In this document: piece after piece, positions 1-8,085 of the stretch
Layout: every line of letters begins with the position of its first letter
Numbering within the stretch: the first letter of the stretch is position 1
Source of the DNA: Sphingomonas sp.
GTDB taxonomy: Bacteria > Pseudomonadota > Alphaproteobacteria > Sphingomonadales > Sphingomonadaceae
Direction of reading: 5' to 3'
Length of the DNA stretch: 64,000 nucleotides
Assembly: GCF_017304635.1 (NCBI RefSeq)
Contig: NZ_JAFKMA010000001.1
Location: 1,356,173 to 1,420,172, forward strand
The notes under the pieces: model-generated
What the model saw: the letters and a program-made list of their open reading frames with translations, nothing else
Database searches by the model: none
Told to the model about the DNA's origin: nothing
Position numbers and translations under genes: made by a program

Positions 1-288
1 CTCGCCATAGAGCGGCGGATCGACCGCGACGCTCATCAGTACCTTGCCGGTCTTCAGGTCGACCTTGCGGATGCCCGAGCGGCCGATCGTCCCAGTCGAT
101 TCCCACAGCGCGCCGTCCTGGTAGAACAGCCCCTCGGTATAGGCATGCGGGTCGTGCGGGAAGGTCGCGACGACCTCGGCCGGGCGGACGGGTACGCTGG
201 ACGGGTCGAGCGCCGGGATTTCCTGCGCGACGGCGGGGCCGGCGAGGAGAAGCGCGAACAATGCGATACGACCCGACCTGAACCTCAT
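1..288 (-). CDS. Glutaminyl-peptide cyclotransferase, N-terminal part (cut by window edge)
   Basis: The first 96 residues of a beta-propeller glutamine cyclotransferase, the family that converts N-terminal glutamine of exported peptides to pyroglutamate. The start is the ATG read from complement 286-288. Residues 1-21 are a signal peptide with basic start, leucine-rich core and an AVA-Q cleavage site. The block FPHDPHAYTEGLFYQDG at residues 43-59 followed by LWESTG is the typical opening blade of this family. It lies downstream of dapD on the same strand, separated by an intergenic repeat. The frame stays open to base 1, so the rest lies outside the window. Family assignment is strong; the exact substrate is inferred. 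Confidence 0.85.
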   Translation of the reverse strand, partial: MRFRSGRIALFALLLAGPAVAQEIPALDPSSVPVRPAEVVATFPHDPHAYTEGLFYQDGALWESTGTIGRSGIRKVDLKTGKVLMSVAVDPPLYGE

Positions 289-307
289 CCTGCCTATCCT
301 TTTCTTC

Positions 308-395
308 GTCATCCCCGCGCAGGCGGGGATCCATCTCCCGCGCTTGCCACACGCTGAACCGACCGGAGATAGCCCCCCGCCTGCGCGAGGGTGAC
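308..395. repeat. Intergenic palindromic repeat (GTCATCCCCGCG family)
   Basis: Two 21-base arms (308-328 and 375-395) are inverted copies with a few mismatches. Arm one begins GTCATCCCCGCG, the same opening as the repeats at 12100 and 38895. It lies between dapD and the glutaminyl cyclotransferase gene. On the minus strand it could fold into a hairpin between the two genes. No U-tract follows it, so terminator function is not supported. Confidence 0.7.
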
Positions 396-406
396 GGTAA
401 AAACCG

Positions 407-1231
407 TCAGTCCCGCAGCAATTCGTTGATGCTGGTCTTCGCCCGCGTCTGCGCGTCGGCGCGCTTGATGATGACCGCGCAGTACAGCGCCGGCTTCCCG
501 TCGCCGCCGCCGATCGAGCCCGGCACGACGACGGCATAGGGCGGCACTTCGCCCAGCACGATCTCGCCGGTCGCGCGATCGACGATCTTGGTCGACTTGC
601 CGAGATAGACGCCCATCGACAGCACCGCGCCCTCGCCGACGCGGACGCCCTCGGCCACTTCCGACCGCGCGCCGATGAAGCAATTGTCGCCGATGATGAC
701 CGGATCGGCCTGCAACGGCTCGAGCACGCCGCCGATCCCGGCGCCCCCGGAGATGTGGACGTTGCGCCCGATCTGCGCGCAGCTGCCGACCGTCGCCCAG
801 GTGTCGACCATCGTGCCTTCGCCGACATAGGCGCCGATATTGACGAAGCTGGGCATCAGCACGGCGTTGCGACCGATGAACGCGCCGCTGCGCACGACGG
901 CGCCGGGGACGACGCGGAAGCCTGCGTCGCGAAAACGGTTCTCGCCCCAGCCGGCGAATTTCGACGGCACCTTGTCGAACGCCGGTGCCCCCGCCGCCCC
1001 GCCATCGACCACCGCGTTGTCGTTGAGCCGGAACGACAGCAGCACCGCTTTCTTCAGCCATTGGTTGACGCGCCAGCCGCCCGCGCCGTCGGGCTCCGCC
1101 ACCCGCGCCTCGCCCGCATCGAGCAGCGCCAGCGCCTGGTTCACCGCGTCGCGCACCGCGCCGGTGGTGCCGGGCGAGACGCTCGCGCGGTCCTCCCACG
1201 CGGCGTCGATCGTCGCAGCCAGGTCGGTCAT
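407..1231 (-). CDS. dapD: 2,3,4,5-tetrahydropyridine-2,6-dicarboxylate N-succinyltransferase
   Basis: Transfers succinyl from succinyl-CoA to tetrahydrodipicolinate in the succinylase branch of lysine and meso-diaminopimelate synthesis; cytosolic trimer. The 274 residues match the family length. The N-terminal helical part contains [19 protein letters not shown] (about 53-71), a DapD hallmark. The rest is a left-handed beta helix of hexapeptide repeats ([19 protein letters not shown], then [19 protein letters not shown]). The start codon overlaps the stop of the upstream HAD hydrolase gene (ATGA at 1228-1231), so the two are translationally coupled. Assignment is secure. Confidence 0.97.
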   Translation of the reverse strand: MTDLAATIDAAWEDRASVSPGTTGAVRDAVNQALALLDAGEARVAEPDGAGGWRVNQWLKKAVLLSFRLNDNAVVDGGAAGAPAFDKVPSKFAGWGENRFRDAGFRVVPGAVVRSGAFIGRNAVLMPSFVNIGAYVGEGTMVDTWATVGSCAQIGRNVHISGGAGIGGVLEPLQADPVIIGDNCFIGARSEVAEGVRVGEGAVLSMGVYLGKSTKIVDRATGEIVLGEVPPYAVVVPGSIGGGDGKPALYCAVIIKRADAQTRAKTSINELLRD

Positions 1232-1893
1232 GCTTCCTCCATCATCTCGTTCAACCAGTGGGTGACGTCGCGCGTCGTGAAGTCGACGTGCGACCGTTCG
1301 GCGTCGGCCGCCTGTTCGCTGCCGTTATCGACCCACAATGTGGTCATGCCGATCGCCTTGGCCGGCGCCAGGTTGCGCGCCATGTCGTCGGCGAACAGCG
1401 ACACCGCCGGGTCGAGGCCGTAGGCGTCGCACAGGCTGCGATAGGCTTCGGGCTGCGGCTTGGGGCGATAGTCGAGCGCGTGGACGTCGTGGATCGCCTC
1501 GAACGCCTCGCCCAGCCCGAGCCGCGCGAGGATCTTCGTCGCATAGGCGGCGTCGGCGTTGGTGAAGACCAGCTTGCGCCCCGGCAATCGCGCGATCGCG
1601 GCGGCGAGCGGGGCGTTCGCCTCCAGCACGTCCATCTCGATATCGTGGACGTCCGCCAGGTAATGGTGCGGATCGACGCCATGTTCGGCCATTAGCCCGG
1701 CGAGCGTCGTGCCATGATCGTGGAAATAGCGCTTCTGCACCTGATACGCCGCGTCGCGCGTCACTCCCAGCGTCGTCGCGACATAGGCGGTGATGCGGCG
1801 ATCGACCTGCTCGAACAGCCGTGCCTCGTGCGGGTACAGCGTGTTGTCGAGGTCGAAGATCCAGTTCCGGATCGAGGCCAGCCGCGCGTCCAT
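1228..1893 (-). CDS. HAD-family hydrolase, pyrimidine 5'-nucleotidase type
   Basis: A 221-residue haloacid-dehalogenase phosphatase. Motif I is FDLDNTLYP (catalytic Asp14 and Asp16), motif II is LVFTNAD, and the motif IV acid pair is in [11 protein letters not shown]. The cap region resembles the SDT1/PPM1-type pyrimidine 5'-nucleotidases common in alphaproteobacteria. The ATG at complement 1891-1893 is preferred because the frame upstream encodes only Arg/Pro-rich sequence without family resemblance. It overlaps dapD by 4 bases and is probably the first gene of that operon. Phosphatase class is certain; the nucleotide substrate is inferred. Confidence 0.85.
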   Translation of the reverse strand: MDARLASIRNWIFDLDNTLYPHEARLFEQVDRRITAYVATTLGVTRDAAYQVQKRYFHDHGTTLAGLMAEHGVDPHHYLADVHDIEMDVLEANAPLAAAIARLPGRKLVFTNADAAYATKILARLGLGEAFEAIHDVHALDYRPKPQPEAYRSLCDAYGLDPAVSLFADDMARNLAPAKAIGMTTLWVDNGSEQAADAERSHVDFTTRDVTHWLNEMMEEA

Positions 1894-2254
1894 GCGGCGT
1901 GCCCTAGGGGCCAGACCCCGGACTGGCAATGGTCGGAACGGACCCGATTCCGACGCCCCGCGAGGCACGGGAATCGGTGGCCCCGACGGCGTGTGTGGCC
2001 GTCGCGCAACGCCCCCGCGCCGATGCTTTACCAGCACCGTTTACCAGTTAACCACTTCTGCGCGTAAACGACTGTGGTTAAAGCATGTTTTCCGTTTCGG
2101 CGCGGGAAATCGACGCGAATCTGCGCCGTTGCGCGGTGCCGCCGCGGCCATCTAATCACTGCACAGCCGCCGGGCGATGCCGGAGTCGGGAAATCGGTAA
2201 CCACGATCCGACCCGAGGGCGACGACGGCGTTAACGAATTCAGGGGTGTGGCGT
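1894..2254. other. Intergenic region with two short inverted repeats
   Basis: This 361-base stretch separates divergent genes and holds no convincing gene. Two perfect 8-base inverted repeats are visible: CCGATTCC/GGAATCGG at 1944-1951 and 1970-1977, and TTAACCAC/GTGGTTAA at 2048-2055 and 2074-2081, each with an 18-base loop. The second sits in a locally A/T-richer patch (about 2030-2095), where promoters for the two divergent genes would be expected. No clear -35/-10 pair was identified. Confidence 0.4.
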
Positions 2255-4633
2255 ATGGGGATGCGCGTTCGTTTGTTGCAGTCGGCGGCACTGACCGCCT
2301 GCCTCGCCACCGCCGCGTGCGGCAGCAGCGGCGGCGGCGGCGTCAGTTCGACCCCGACCCCGATCGCTGCGCCCGCGCCGACCCCCACCCCGACTCCGGT
2401 CGCGACGCCGACCCCGACGCCGACCGTCGCCGCCGTGCCGAGCAGCAACGACACCAGCGAATATCGCTCGACCGTCGGTGCGGTGTCGATGAACGCGCTG
2501 ACCGCCTATGACCATGGCGCGACCGGCGCCGGGATCAAGGTCGGCGTGGTCGATACCGGGCTCGACATGGCGAGCGACCAGTTCACCGGCCGCGTCGACC
2601 CCGCCTCGCGCAACGTCGCCGGCGGCGCCAGCTATGACGATCAGGACGGCCACGGCACCGCCGTCGCCTTCACCATCGCCGGCGTGCGCAACGGATCGGG
2701 CACGCAGGGCGTCGCGTTCGGCGCGACGATCATCGCGGCGCGCGCCGACACGCCGGGCAGCTGTGCCGCGGGGGGTGCCTCGGCCAGCGGCGACAGCTGC
2801 ACCTTCGACGACGCCAACATCGCCGCCGGGGTCGACCTGGCGGTCAGCAACGGCGCGCGGATCGTCAACATCTCGCTCGGCGGCGACGCGCCGTCCTCGG
2901 CCCTGCTCGCCGCGCTCAACCGGGCGACGGCGCGCGGCGTCATCATCGTCGTCTCGGCCGGCAACAACGGCAAGGACGCAGTCAAGGGCGCCTCGCCCGA
3001 CGCGTTCGGCGCCGGCCTCGCCGACAGCCCCTATGCCCGCAACCTCGTGCTGATCGCCGGATCGGTCAGCGCCAACCCGACGCGACTGCCGAGCGGCGAC
3101 ACGATTTCCGACTTCAGCAACCGCGCCGGCACCGGCCCGGCGGCGGACCATTATATTGCCGCGGTCGGCGAGAATGTTCGCGCCCCGTGCAACGATACTG
3201 CCGTATGCCTCTGGTCCGGAACGTCTTTCTCCGCACCGCAGATCGCGGGCGCGGCGGCGCTGCTGGCGCAGGCATTCCCCAACCTGACCGGTGCGCAGAT
3301 CGTCCAGATCCTGCTGACCACGACGCGCGACGCCGGCGCGCCCGGCACAGACAGCGTCTATGGCCGCGGCGTGCTCGATCTGACCCGCGCGTTCCAGCCG
3401 GCGGGCGGCATCACGACGACGACCGGCGCGTCGGTCAGCATGGCCGCCAACGGCACGCTGTCGGCGGCGATGGGTGATGCCAAGGTCGGCACGCTCGGCG
3501 CGATCATCCTCGACGGCTATGACCGCGCCTTCGCGATGGACCTGGCGCGCACGCTCGCGCGCACCACGCCGCAGCACGATTTGACCGCCGCGCTGACCGG
3601 GCGTCAGCAGAACGTCGCGTTCGACCGCGGCGGCACCAGCGTCGCGATGACGATCGCCCCGATCCGCAACGCCGGCCAGAGCGCCGCCGCGCTGACCGCG
3701 TTCGGCCTGAGCCGCGCCGATGCCGAGCAGTCGCGCGCCATCGCCGGCAGCGTGATCCAGCGGCTGGGCGACAAGTCGTCCTTCGCGATCGGGTTCGCCG
3801 AAAGCGGCCAGGGCCTGACCGCGCGCCTGTCGGGCCAGTCGGCCCCCGCCTTCCTGGTCGCGCGCGAGCCCGGCGCCGGCCTCGGCTTCGACAGCCGTGC
3901 GCGCGGTTCGGTCGCGGTGCGCCGCCAGCTCGGCGGCTGGGGCGTGACCGGCGCGGTCGAAAGCGGCGACGTGCTGGTGCGTGGCGACCGCGAGGTGCAG
4001 GCGGCGCTGGCCTATCGCTACGACCGCTCGGGTTATCAGCGCGCGGCGGTGACGATCGACCGCCGCTTCGGCGCGCTCGGCCTGTGGCTGGGCGGTAGCC
4101 GGCTGGCGGAGCGCGACACGATGCTGGGCGCGCGGCTGGGTGCCGGGCTCGGCAGCCCGCGCGCGACGAGCTGGTTCGTCGATGCGACCGCGCGGCTCGA
4201 CGCCGGCAGCGGCTGGTCGATCGGCGGGTCGCTCCGCCGCGGCTGGACGATCGCCGACGTCCGTTCCGGCCTGACCGGGGCCGGTTCGCTGCGCAGCGCC
4301 GCCTTCTCGGCCGACGTCGCCAAGTCGGGTGTGTTCACGAAGGGCGACGGCCTGTCGCTCCGCATCGCCCAGCCGCTGCGCGTCACCGGCGGCGGGCTGT
4401 CGCTGCTGCTGCCGACCGGTTGGAGCTACACCGATGGCCGGGTCAGCGATTACACCGCGCAGTTCCTCAACCTGACCCCCACCGGCCACGAGCTCGACGT
4501 CGAGGCGGCCTATGGCATCGCGGTCGGCCGCGGCGCGCTCCAGACCAACCTGTTCTACCGCCGCGACCCCGGCAATTTCGCCAGCATCCCGGCGGATTAC
4601 GGCATGGCGCTGCGCTACGGATTCAGCTTCTGA
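2255..4633 (+). CDS. Subtilisin-like (S8) lipoprotein autotransporter
   Basis: Predicted surface serine protease of about 792 residues. The start is the ATG at 2255, placed after AGGGG at 2242; GTG at 2246 is an alternative. Residues 1-22 are a lipoprotein signal ending LATAAC, with Cys22 the lipidated residue. A Pro-Thr repeat linker (about 33-62) follows. The S8 triad is Asp100 (VVDTGLD), His133 (DGHGTAV) and Ser324 (SGTSFSAP), with the oxyanion Asn in SAGNNG. The C-terminal ~400 residues alternate short strands and end in Phe (ALRYGFSF), as outer-membrane barrels do. Bordetella SphB1 is a known example of this architecture. Substrate is unknown. Confidence 0.85.
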   Translation: MGMRVRLLQSAALTACLATAACGSSGGGGVSSTPTPIAAPAPTPTPTPVATPTPTPTVAAVPSSNDTSEYRSTVGAVSMNALTAYDHGATGAGIKVGVVDTGLDMASDQFTGRVDPASRNVAGGASYDDQDGHGTAVAFTIAGVRNGSGTQGVAFGATIIAARADTPGSCAAGGASASGDSCTFDDANIAAGVDLAVSNGARIVNISLGGDAPSSALLAALNRATARGVIIVVSAGNNGKDAVKGASPDAFGAGLADSPYARNLVLIAGSVSANPTRLPSGDTISDFSNRAGTGPAADHYIAAVGENVRAPCNDTAVCLWSGTSFSAPQIAGAAALLAQAFPNLTGAQIVQILLTTTRDAGAPGTDSVYGRGVLDLTRAFQPAGGITTTTGASVSMAANGTLSAAMGDAKVGTLGAIILDGYDRAFAMDLARTLARTTPQHDLTAALTGRQQNVAFDRGGTSVAMTIAPIRNAGQSAAALTAFGLSRADAEQSRAIAGSVIQRLGDKSSFAIGFAESGQGLTARLSGQSAPAFLVAREPGAGLGFDSRARGSVAVRRQLGGWGVTGAVESGDVLVRGDREVQAALAYRYDRSGYQRAAVTIDRRFGALGLWLGGSRLAERDTMLGARLGAGLGSPRATSWFVDATARLDAGSGWSIGGSLRRGWTIADVRSGLTGAGSLRSAAFSADVAKSGVFTKGDGLSLRIAQPLRVTGGGLSLLLPTGWSYTDGRVSDYTAQFLNLTPTGHELDVEAAYGIAVGRGALQTNLFYRRDPGNFASIPADYGMALRYGFSF

Positions 4634-4654
4634 ACCACTTCTGTTGACGAAATG

Positions 4655-4765
4655 ACCGTCACCCCGGCCTTGTGCCGGAGTCCACTGCGCGGCTTCCGCA
4701 ACGCCAGAGGATCGAGCGGTGCGCACGCGGCTCGGTGGACCCCGGCACGAGGCCGGGGTGACGGT
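4655..4765. repeat. Intergenic palindromic repeat (GTCACCCCGGCC family)
   Basis: Arms of 31 bases at 4655-4685 and 4735-4765 are inverted copies with a mismatch. The spacer shares the string ACGCCAGAGG with GCGCCAGAGG in the repeat at 9997, and the arms are nearly the same sequence, so both belong to one family. It lies between the autotransporter and the flavin monooxygenase genes. Confidence 0.8.
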
Positions 4766-4813
4766 TGAGCCGGAACAGGTTGCGCCGCGACGCCGCCTCC
4801 CCATCTTCCCGCC

Positions 4814-5824
4814 ATGACCACGCTGTCCCTGCTCGATCTCGTCCCCGTCGTCGAAGGCGGCACCGTCGGCCAGGCGCTCGCCAACGCCGCCGACCTGGCC
4901 CGGCATGCCGAGGCGAGCGGCTATCATCGCTACTGGACGGCGGAGCATCACGGCATGGCCGGCATCGCCAGCGCGGCGACCGCCGTCGTGCTCGCGCATG
5001 TCGGCGCCGCGACCAGCACGATCCGGATCGGCGCGGGCGGGATCATGCTGCCCAACCATGCGCCGCTGGTGATCGCCGAGCAGTTCGGGACGCTCGACGC
5101 GCTGTTCCCCGGCCGCGTCGATCTCGGGCTCGGCCGCGCGCCGGGCAGCGACCAGCGAGTCGCGATGGCGATCCGCCGCAACCTGGACAGCGACGCCAAC
5201 GCCTTCCCGCGCGACGTGATCGAGCTGCAAAGCTATTTCGCGGGGGCCGATGATTTTGGGGGCCAACCCGCCATCCGCGCGACGCCGGGCGCTGGCGCCA
5301 AGCCGGAGATGTGGATCCTGGGGTCGAGCCTGTTCGGCGCGCAGCTCGCGGCGATGCTCGGCCTGCCCTACGCCTTCGCCTCGCACTTCGCGCCCGATGC
5401 GCTCGACCAGGCGCTGGCCTTCTATCGCCGCGACTTCCGCCCCTCGGCGCAACTCGACCGGCCCTATGCGATGGCCGGGTTCAACGTGTTCGCGGCCGAT
5501 AGCGACGACGAGGCGGAATGGCTCGCCAGTTCGCAGCAGCAAGCGTTCGTGGCGCTGCGCACCGGCAATCCGCGCCAGTTGCCGCCGCCGGTCGCGGGCT
5601 ATCGCGACAGCCTGCCGCCGCAGCACGCCGCGATCCTCGACCATGTCCTGCAATGCTCCGCGATCGGCGATCGCGCGACGGTGGCGCGCGGGCTCGCCGC
5701 GTTCGTCGAACGCACCGGCGTCGACGAGATCATGGTGACCAGCTCGATCTACGACCATGCCGCCCGCAAGCGCAGCATCGCGATCGCGGCGGAGGCGATG
5801 CGGGAGACGGCGGTCGCCGCCTGA
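4814..5824 (+). CDS. LLM-class flavin-dependent oxidoreductase (luciferase-like)
   Basis: A 336-residue single-component member of the bacterial luciferase fold, which uses reduced FMN (or F420 in other lineages) to oxidise a small substrate. Family marks are the N-terminal [29 protein letters not shown] (about 37-56), [19 protein letters not shown] (about 74-92) and the [13 protein letters not shown] segment. The length fits the group called alkanal monooxygenase-like or YhbW-like. It stands alone between a repeat and a small exported protein gene. The substrate cannot be read from the sequence. Confidence 0.88.
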   Translation: MTTLSLLDLVPVVEGGTVGQALANAADLARHAEASGYHRYWTAEHHGMAGIASAATAVVLAHVGAATSTIRIGAGGIMLPNHAPLVIAEQFGTLDALFPGRVDLGLGRAPGSDQRVAMAIRRNLDSDANAFPRDVIELQSYFAGADDFGGQPAIRATPGAGAKPEMWILGSSLFGAQLAAMLGLPYAFASHFAPDALDQALAFYRRDFRPSAQLDRPYAMAGFNVFAADSDDEAEWLASSQQQAFVALRTGNPRQLPPPVAGYRDSLPPQHAAILDHVLQCSAIGDRATVARGLAAFVERTGVDEIMVTSSIYDHAARKRSIAIAAEAMRETAVAA

Positions 5825-5916
5825 CGCTCGCCTGAACGCGGGGTAGTTTGCGGTTCACGCAACCAGCCGCGCGCGGCTTCGTTTTGTTTGCATCAGCAAT
5901 GAGATGGAGAAGAATT

Positions 5917-6411
5917 ATGCGACGGCTCCTGATGGCCGCTCTGGCCGCTGGCGTGACGATCGCGCCGATCGCGGCAACCGCGCAGGACTATCCGCGCGAT
6001 CACCGCGACGATCGTGACGGAGGGCGTGACTGGCGTAGCGACCGCGACGGCCGGCGCGACTGGCGCGACGATCGCAATCGCGGCGATTGGCAGCGCTGGC
6101 GGAACTACGACTATAACCGGTTCGAGCCGGGCCAGCGTTACTATTATGCCGACCGCTATTATCGCGACGGTCGCTATTACCAGCCGCGCCGGCTGTATCG
6201 CACCGACCGCATCTATCGCGGGCAGAACGGGCAATATTATTGCCGCCGCTCGGACGGCACCACCGGCCTGATCGTCGGTGGCGCGATCGGCGGCCTGATC
6301 GGCAATTCGCTGAGCTATGGCCGGTCGAACACGCTCGGCACGCTGCTCGGCGTCGCCGGCGGCGCGGCGCTCGGCTCGGCGATCGATCGCGGGCAGGTCG
6401 TCTGCCGCTGA
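5917..6411 (+). CDS. Exported glycine-zipper protein with Arg/Asp/Tyr-rich region
   Basis: A 164-residue protein with signal peptide (residues 1-22, ending ATAQD). Residues 23-65 are dense in Arg and Asp (repeats of DWRDDR type), and residues 65-110 are rich in Tyr and Arg. The C-terminal GLIVGGAIGGLIG and LGVAGGAALGSAI pair forms a glycine-zipper 2TM domain as in PF05433 outer-membrane lipoprotein-like proteins. ATG 5917 is chosen because GGAGAAG lies 6 bases upstream; ATG 5899 is in frame but lacks one. A strong terminator follows. Likely periplasmic or envelope; no function can be assigned. Confidence 0.8.
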   Translation: MRRLLMAALAAGVTIAPIAATAQDYPRDHRDDRDGGRDWRSDRDGRRDWRDDRNRGDWQRWRNYDYNRFEPGQRYYYADRYYRDGRYYQPRRLYRTDRIYRGQNGQYYCRRSDGTTGLIVGGAIGGLIGNSLSYGRSNTLGTLLGVAGGAALGSAIDRGQVVCR

Positions 6412-6434
6412 GGCCGACCACCTCCACACGACGG

Positions 6435-6462
6435 AAAGGGTCCGGTTCGCCGGGCCCTTTTT
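6435..6462 (+). terminator. Rho-independent terminator
   Basis: GGGTCCGG at 6438-6445 pairs with CCGGGCCC at 6450-6457 (one G-T pair) around a TTCG tetraloop, followed by TTTTT. It lies 24 bases after the glycine-zipper gene and just before the end of the convergent membrane-protein gene. Confidence 0.85.
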
Positions 6463-6466
6463 CGTG

Positions 6467-6697
6467 TCAGATGATGCCGCCGCCCAGCGACAGTCGCCCC
6501 GCCGCGATCAGCAGCAGGACGATGTTGAAGATCATCCCCGCCTTGTGCCGCGACAGCGCGCCGATCAGCACGCCGACCGCGCCGATCACCAGCGCGAGCC
6601 AGTTGATCCAGCCGAGGAACGGCGGCAATCCGACCAGCACGACGACGGTCAGCAGCAGGCCGATGGCGATCGAGACGATATTGAACATGCCGCGCAT
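6467..6697 (-). CDS. Small hydrophobic membrane protein
   Basis: A 76-residue protein with three hydrophobic stretches (FNIVSIAIGLLLTVVVLVGL, then LALVIGAVGVLIGAL, then MIFNIVLLLIAA), so a small polytopic inner-membrane protein. The start is either the ATG at complement 6695-6697 or the one at 6686-6688; neither has a strong Shine-Dalgarno sequence. It converges on the glycine-zipper gene across the terminator at 6435. I do not recognise a characterised family. Confidence 0.6.
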   Translation of the reverse strand: MRGMFNIVSIAIGLLLTVVVLVGLPPFLGWINWLALVIGAVGVLIGALSRHKAGMIFNIVLLLIAAGRLSLGGGII

Positions 6698-6798
6698 GTG
6701 GGAACGCGCCGCCCGCGCGCAAGTCCCCGGCCCGGCGTAGCCCGATCTTAACCCCTGCCCCGCTACGCCCACCGGCGAACCATCGGAGTTTCGCCAGC

Positions 6799-7572
6799 GT
6801 GGCCTTTCGCCAGACTATCCTCCTCGCGCTCGTGCCGCTCGCGCTGACGGCGTGCGGCGGCAAGCAGCAGGCCGCCGCCGGCAACCTCGATTCGCTCGAC
6901 GCCGAGCTGGCCGGGAACACCGGCGCCAACGGCAGCGACGTGGCGATGCGCAGCGCCCTGCAGGACCAGATCATGGTCGATCCCGCGCTCGCCGGCCAGG
7001 CCAATGCCGACGCGATCCGCCCGCCGCAGCAGCCCTATTCGGGCGCGACCCCGCCCGATTCGGTCGCGGGCACGCGCAACGACGGCACCGTCACCGGCGG
7101 GTCCTCCTCCTCGGGCGGCGGCAAGCCGGCACCGGCGGCATCGGGCGCCTGCCCGCAATGCAAGGTGCGCGACGATTCGGTGACGCTCGGCGCGCTCGTC
7201 CAGCGCCAGCGCGACCGCCGCACCGCCGATTGCGCCGGCCGGCTGCAATATTCGACCGGCTGGGTCCAGCGCCTGCCGCGCGACCTGCCGCTCTATCCCG
7301 ACGCGCGGGTCGACGAGGCCGCCGGCGCGACCGCGGGCGGCTGCGCCTTGCGCGTCGTCAGCTTCTCGACCGCCGCGCCGGTGCAGTCGGTGGTCGACTG
7401 GTATTACGGTCGCGTAACCGCCGCCGGCTACTCCGCCGAACATCAGGCCGACGGCGCGCAGCACGTGCTCGGCGGCACCCGCGACAAGGACGGCGGCGCC
7501 TACGTCATCTACCTGCGCAAGCGGACCGACGGCCGTACCGACGTCGATATCGTCGCCAATAACGGGGTGTAA
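6799..7572 (+). CDS. Lipoprotein of unknown function with CxxC motif
   Basis: A 257-residue protein starting at GTG 6799. The signal VPLALTACGG gives a lipobox with lipidated Cys at about residue 19. Residues 20-110 are low-complexity Ala/Gly/Ser/Pro. The folded part begins at CPQCKVRDDS and contains two further Cys (in RTADCAGRL and AGGCALRV). VVDWYYGRVTAAGY resembles the ligand-type helix-loop found in small periplasmic proteins of sphingomonads, but I cannot name the family. The four Cys of the folded part may pair as disulfides or bind a metal. No operon partner is evident. Confidence 0.7.
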   Translation: MAFRQTILLALVPLALTACGGKQQAAAGNLDSLDAELAGNTGANGSDVAMRSALQDQIMVDPALAGQANADAIRPPQQPYSGATPPDSVAGTRNDGTVTGGSSSSGGGKPAPAASGACPQCKVRDDSVTLGALVQRQRDRRTADCAGRLQYSTGWVQRLPRDLPLYPDARVDEAAGATAGGCALRVVSFSTAAPVQSVVDWYYGRVTAAGYSAEHQADGAQHVLGGTRDKDGGAYVIYLRKRTDGRTDVDIVANNGV

Positions 7573-7596
7573 CGCCCCCTCCCGGTTTCCCGCCTT

Positions 7597-7660
7597 CAGC
7601 GCCCAGGCGCGGCCGCCTGCCCGATCACGGACAGCAGCAGGTCGCCTCGCCTGGGCGTTG
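7597..7660. repeat. Imperfect 24-base inverted repeat
   Basis: Arms 7597-7620 and 7637-7660 pair with only a few mismatches; the core CGCCCAGGCG/CGCCTGGGCG is perfect. It lies between the lipoprotein and fluC. There is no U-tract on either strand. It may be a diverged member of the intergenic repeats. Confidence 0.55.
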
Positions 7661-7671
7661 GACACCGCCGA

Positions 7672-7703
7672 TAGCGGGTTACGGCCCCGCCCCTTACCCG
7701 CTA
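7672..7703 (+). repeat. Short inverted repeat before fluC
   Basis: TAGCGGGT (7672-7679) and ACCCGCTA (7696-7703) are perfect inverted copies with a C-rich 16-base loop, ending 10 bases before the fluC start. It could form a leader hairpin. It does not match the fluoride riboswitch pattern. Confidence 0.4.
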
Positions 7704-7713
7704 CAGCATCGCG

Positions 7714-8085
7714 ATGTATTTCCTTCTCGTCATGGCCGGCGGCGCGGTGGGCAGCGCGGCGCGCTACGGCACCGGCGTGCTGGCGGGACGCTGGCTCGGC
7801 ACCGTCTATCCATGGGGCACGCTGGCGGTGAACCTGATCGGCGGGTTCGGCATGGGCCTGCTCGCCGGCAGTCTCGCGCGCATGGGCAGCAGCGAGTCGA
7901 CCCGCGTGCTGGTCGGGGTCGGGCTGCTCGGCGGGTTCACCACCTTCTCGGCCTTCTCGCTCGATGCCGTGACGATGATCGAGCGCGGGCAATGGGGCGT
8001 GGCGGTCGGCTACGCGCTGGTTTCGGTGATCGGGTCGGTGCTGGCGCTGTTCGGCGGGCTCTATCTGGTGCGGGGATTGGCATGA
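7714..8085 (+). CDS. crcB: Fluoride ion channel FluC/CrcB
   Basis: A 123-residue inner-membrane dual-topology channel that exports fluoride. Four hydrophobic helices are visible. The family motifs are present: GGxxGSxxRY near the N-terminus (GGAVGSAARY), WGTLAVNLIGGFGMG (about 34-48) with the conserved Asn, and GGFTTFSAFSLD (about 74-85) with the pore Phe/Thr track. The stop overlaps the start of the following pseudouridine synthase gene (ATGA at 8082-8085), a pairing common in this group that probably reflects only co-transcription. Confidence 0.95.
   Translation: MYFLLVMAGGAVGSAARYGTGVLAGRWLGTVYPWGTLAVNLIGGFGMGLLAGSLARMGSSESTRVLVGVGLLGGFTTFSAFSLDAVTMIERGQWGVAVGYALVSVIGSVLALFGGLYLVRGLA

Noticed and set aside
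1894-2254. CtrA binding site (TTAA-N7-TTAA) before the autotransporter
   Set aside because: TTAA words are present but not with the required spacing.
2240-5758. 1172-codon open frame on the minus strand
   Set aside because: It lies antisense to the autotransporter and flavin monooxygenase genes, is extremely Arg/Ala-rich and lacks any family motif; typical shadow frame in high-GC DNA.
7573-7713. Fluoride riboswitch before fluC
   Set aside because: The conserved pseudoknot sequences of the crcB RNA were not found by eye; only simple inverted repeats are present.
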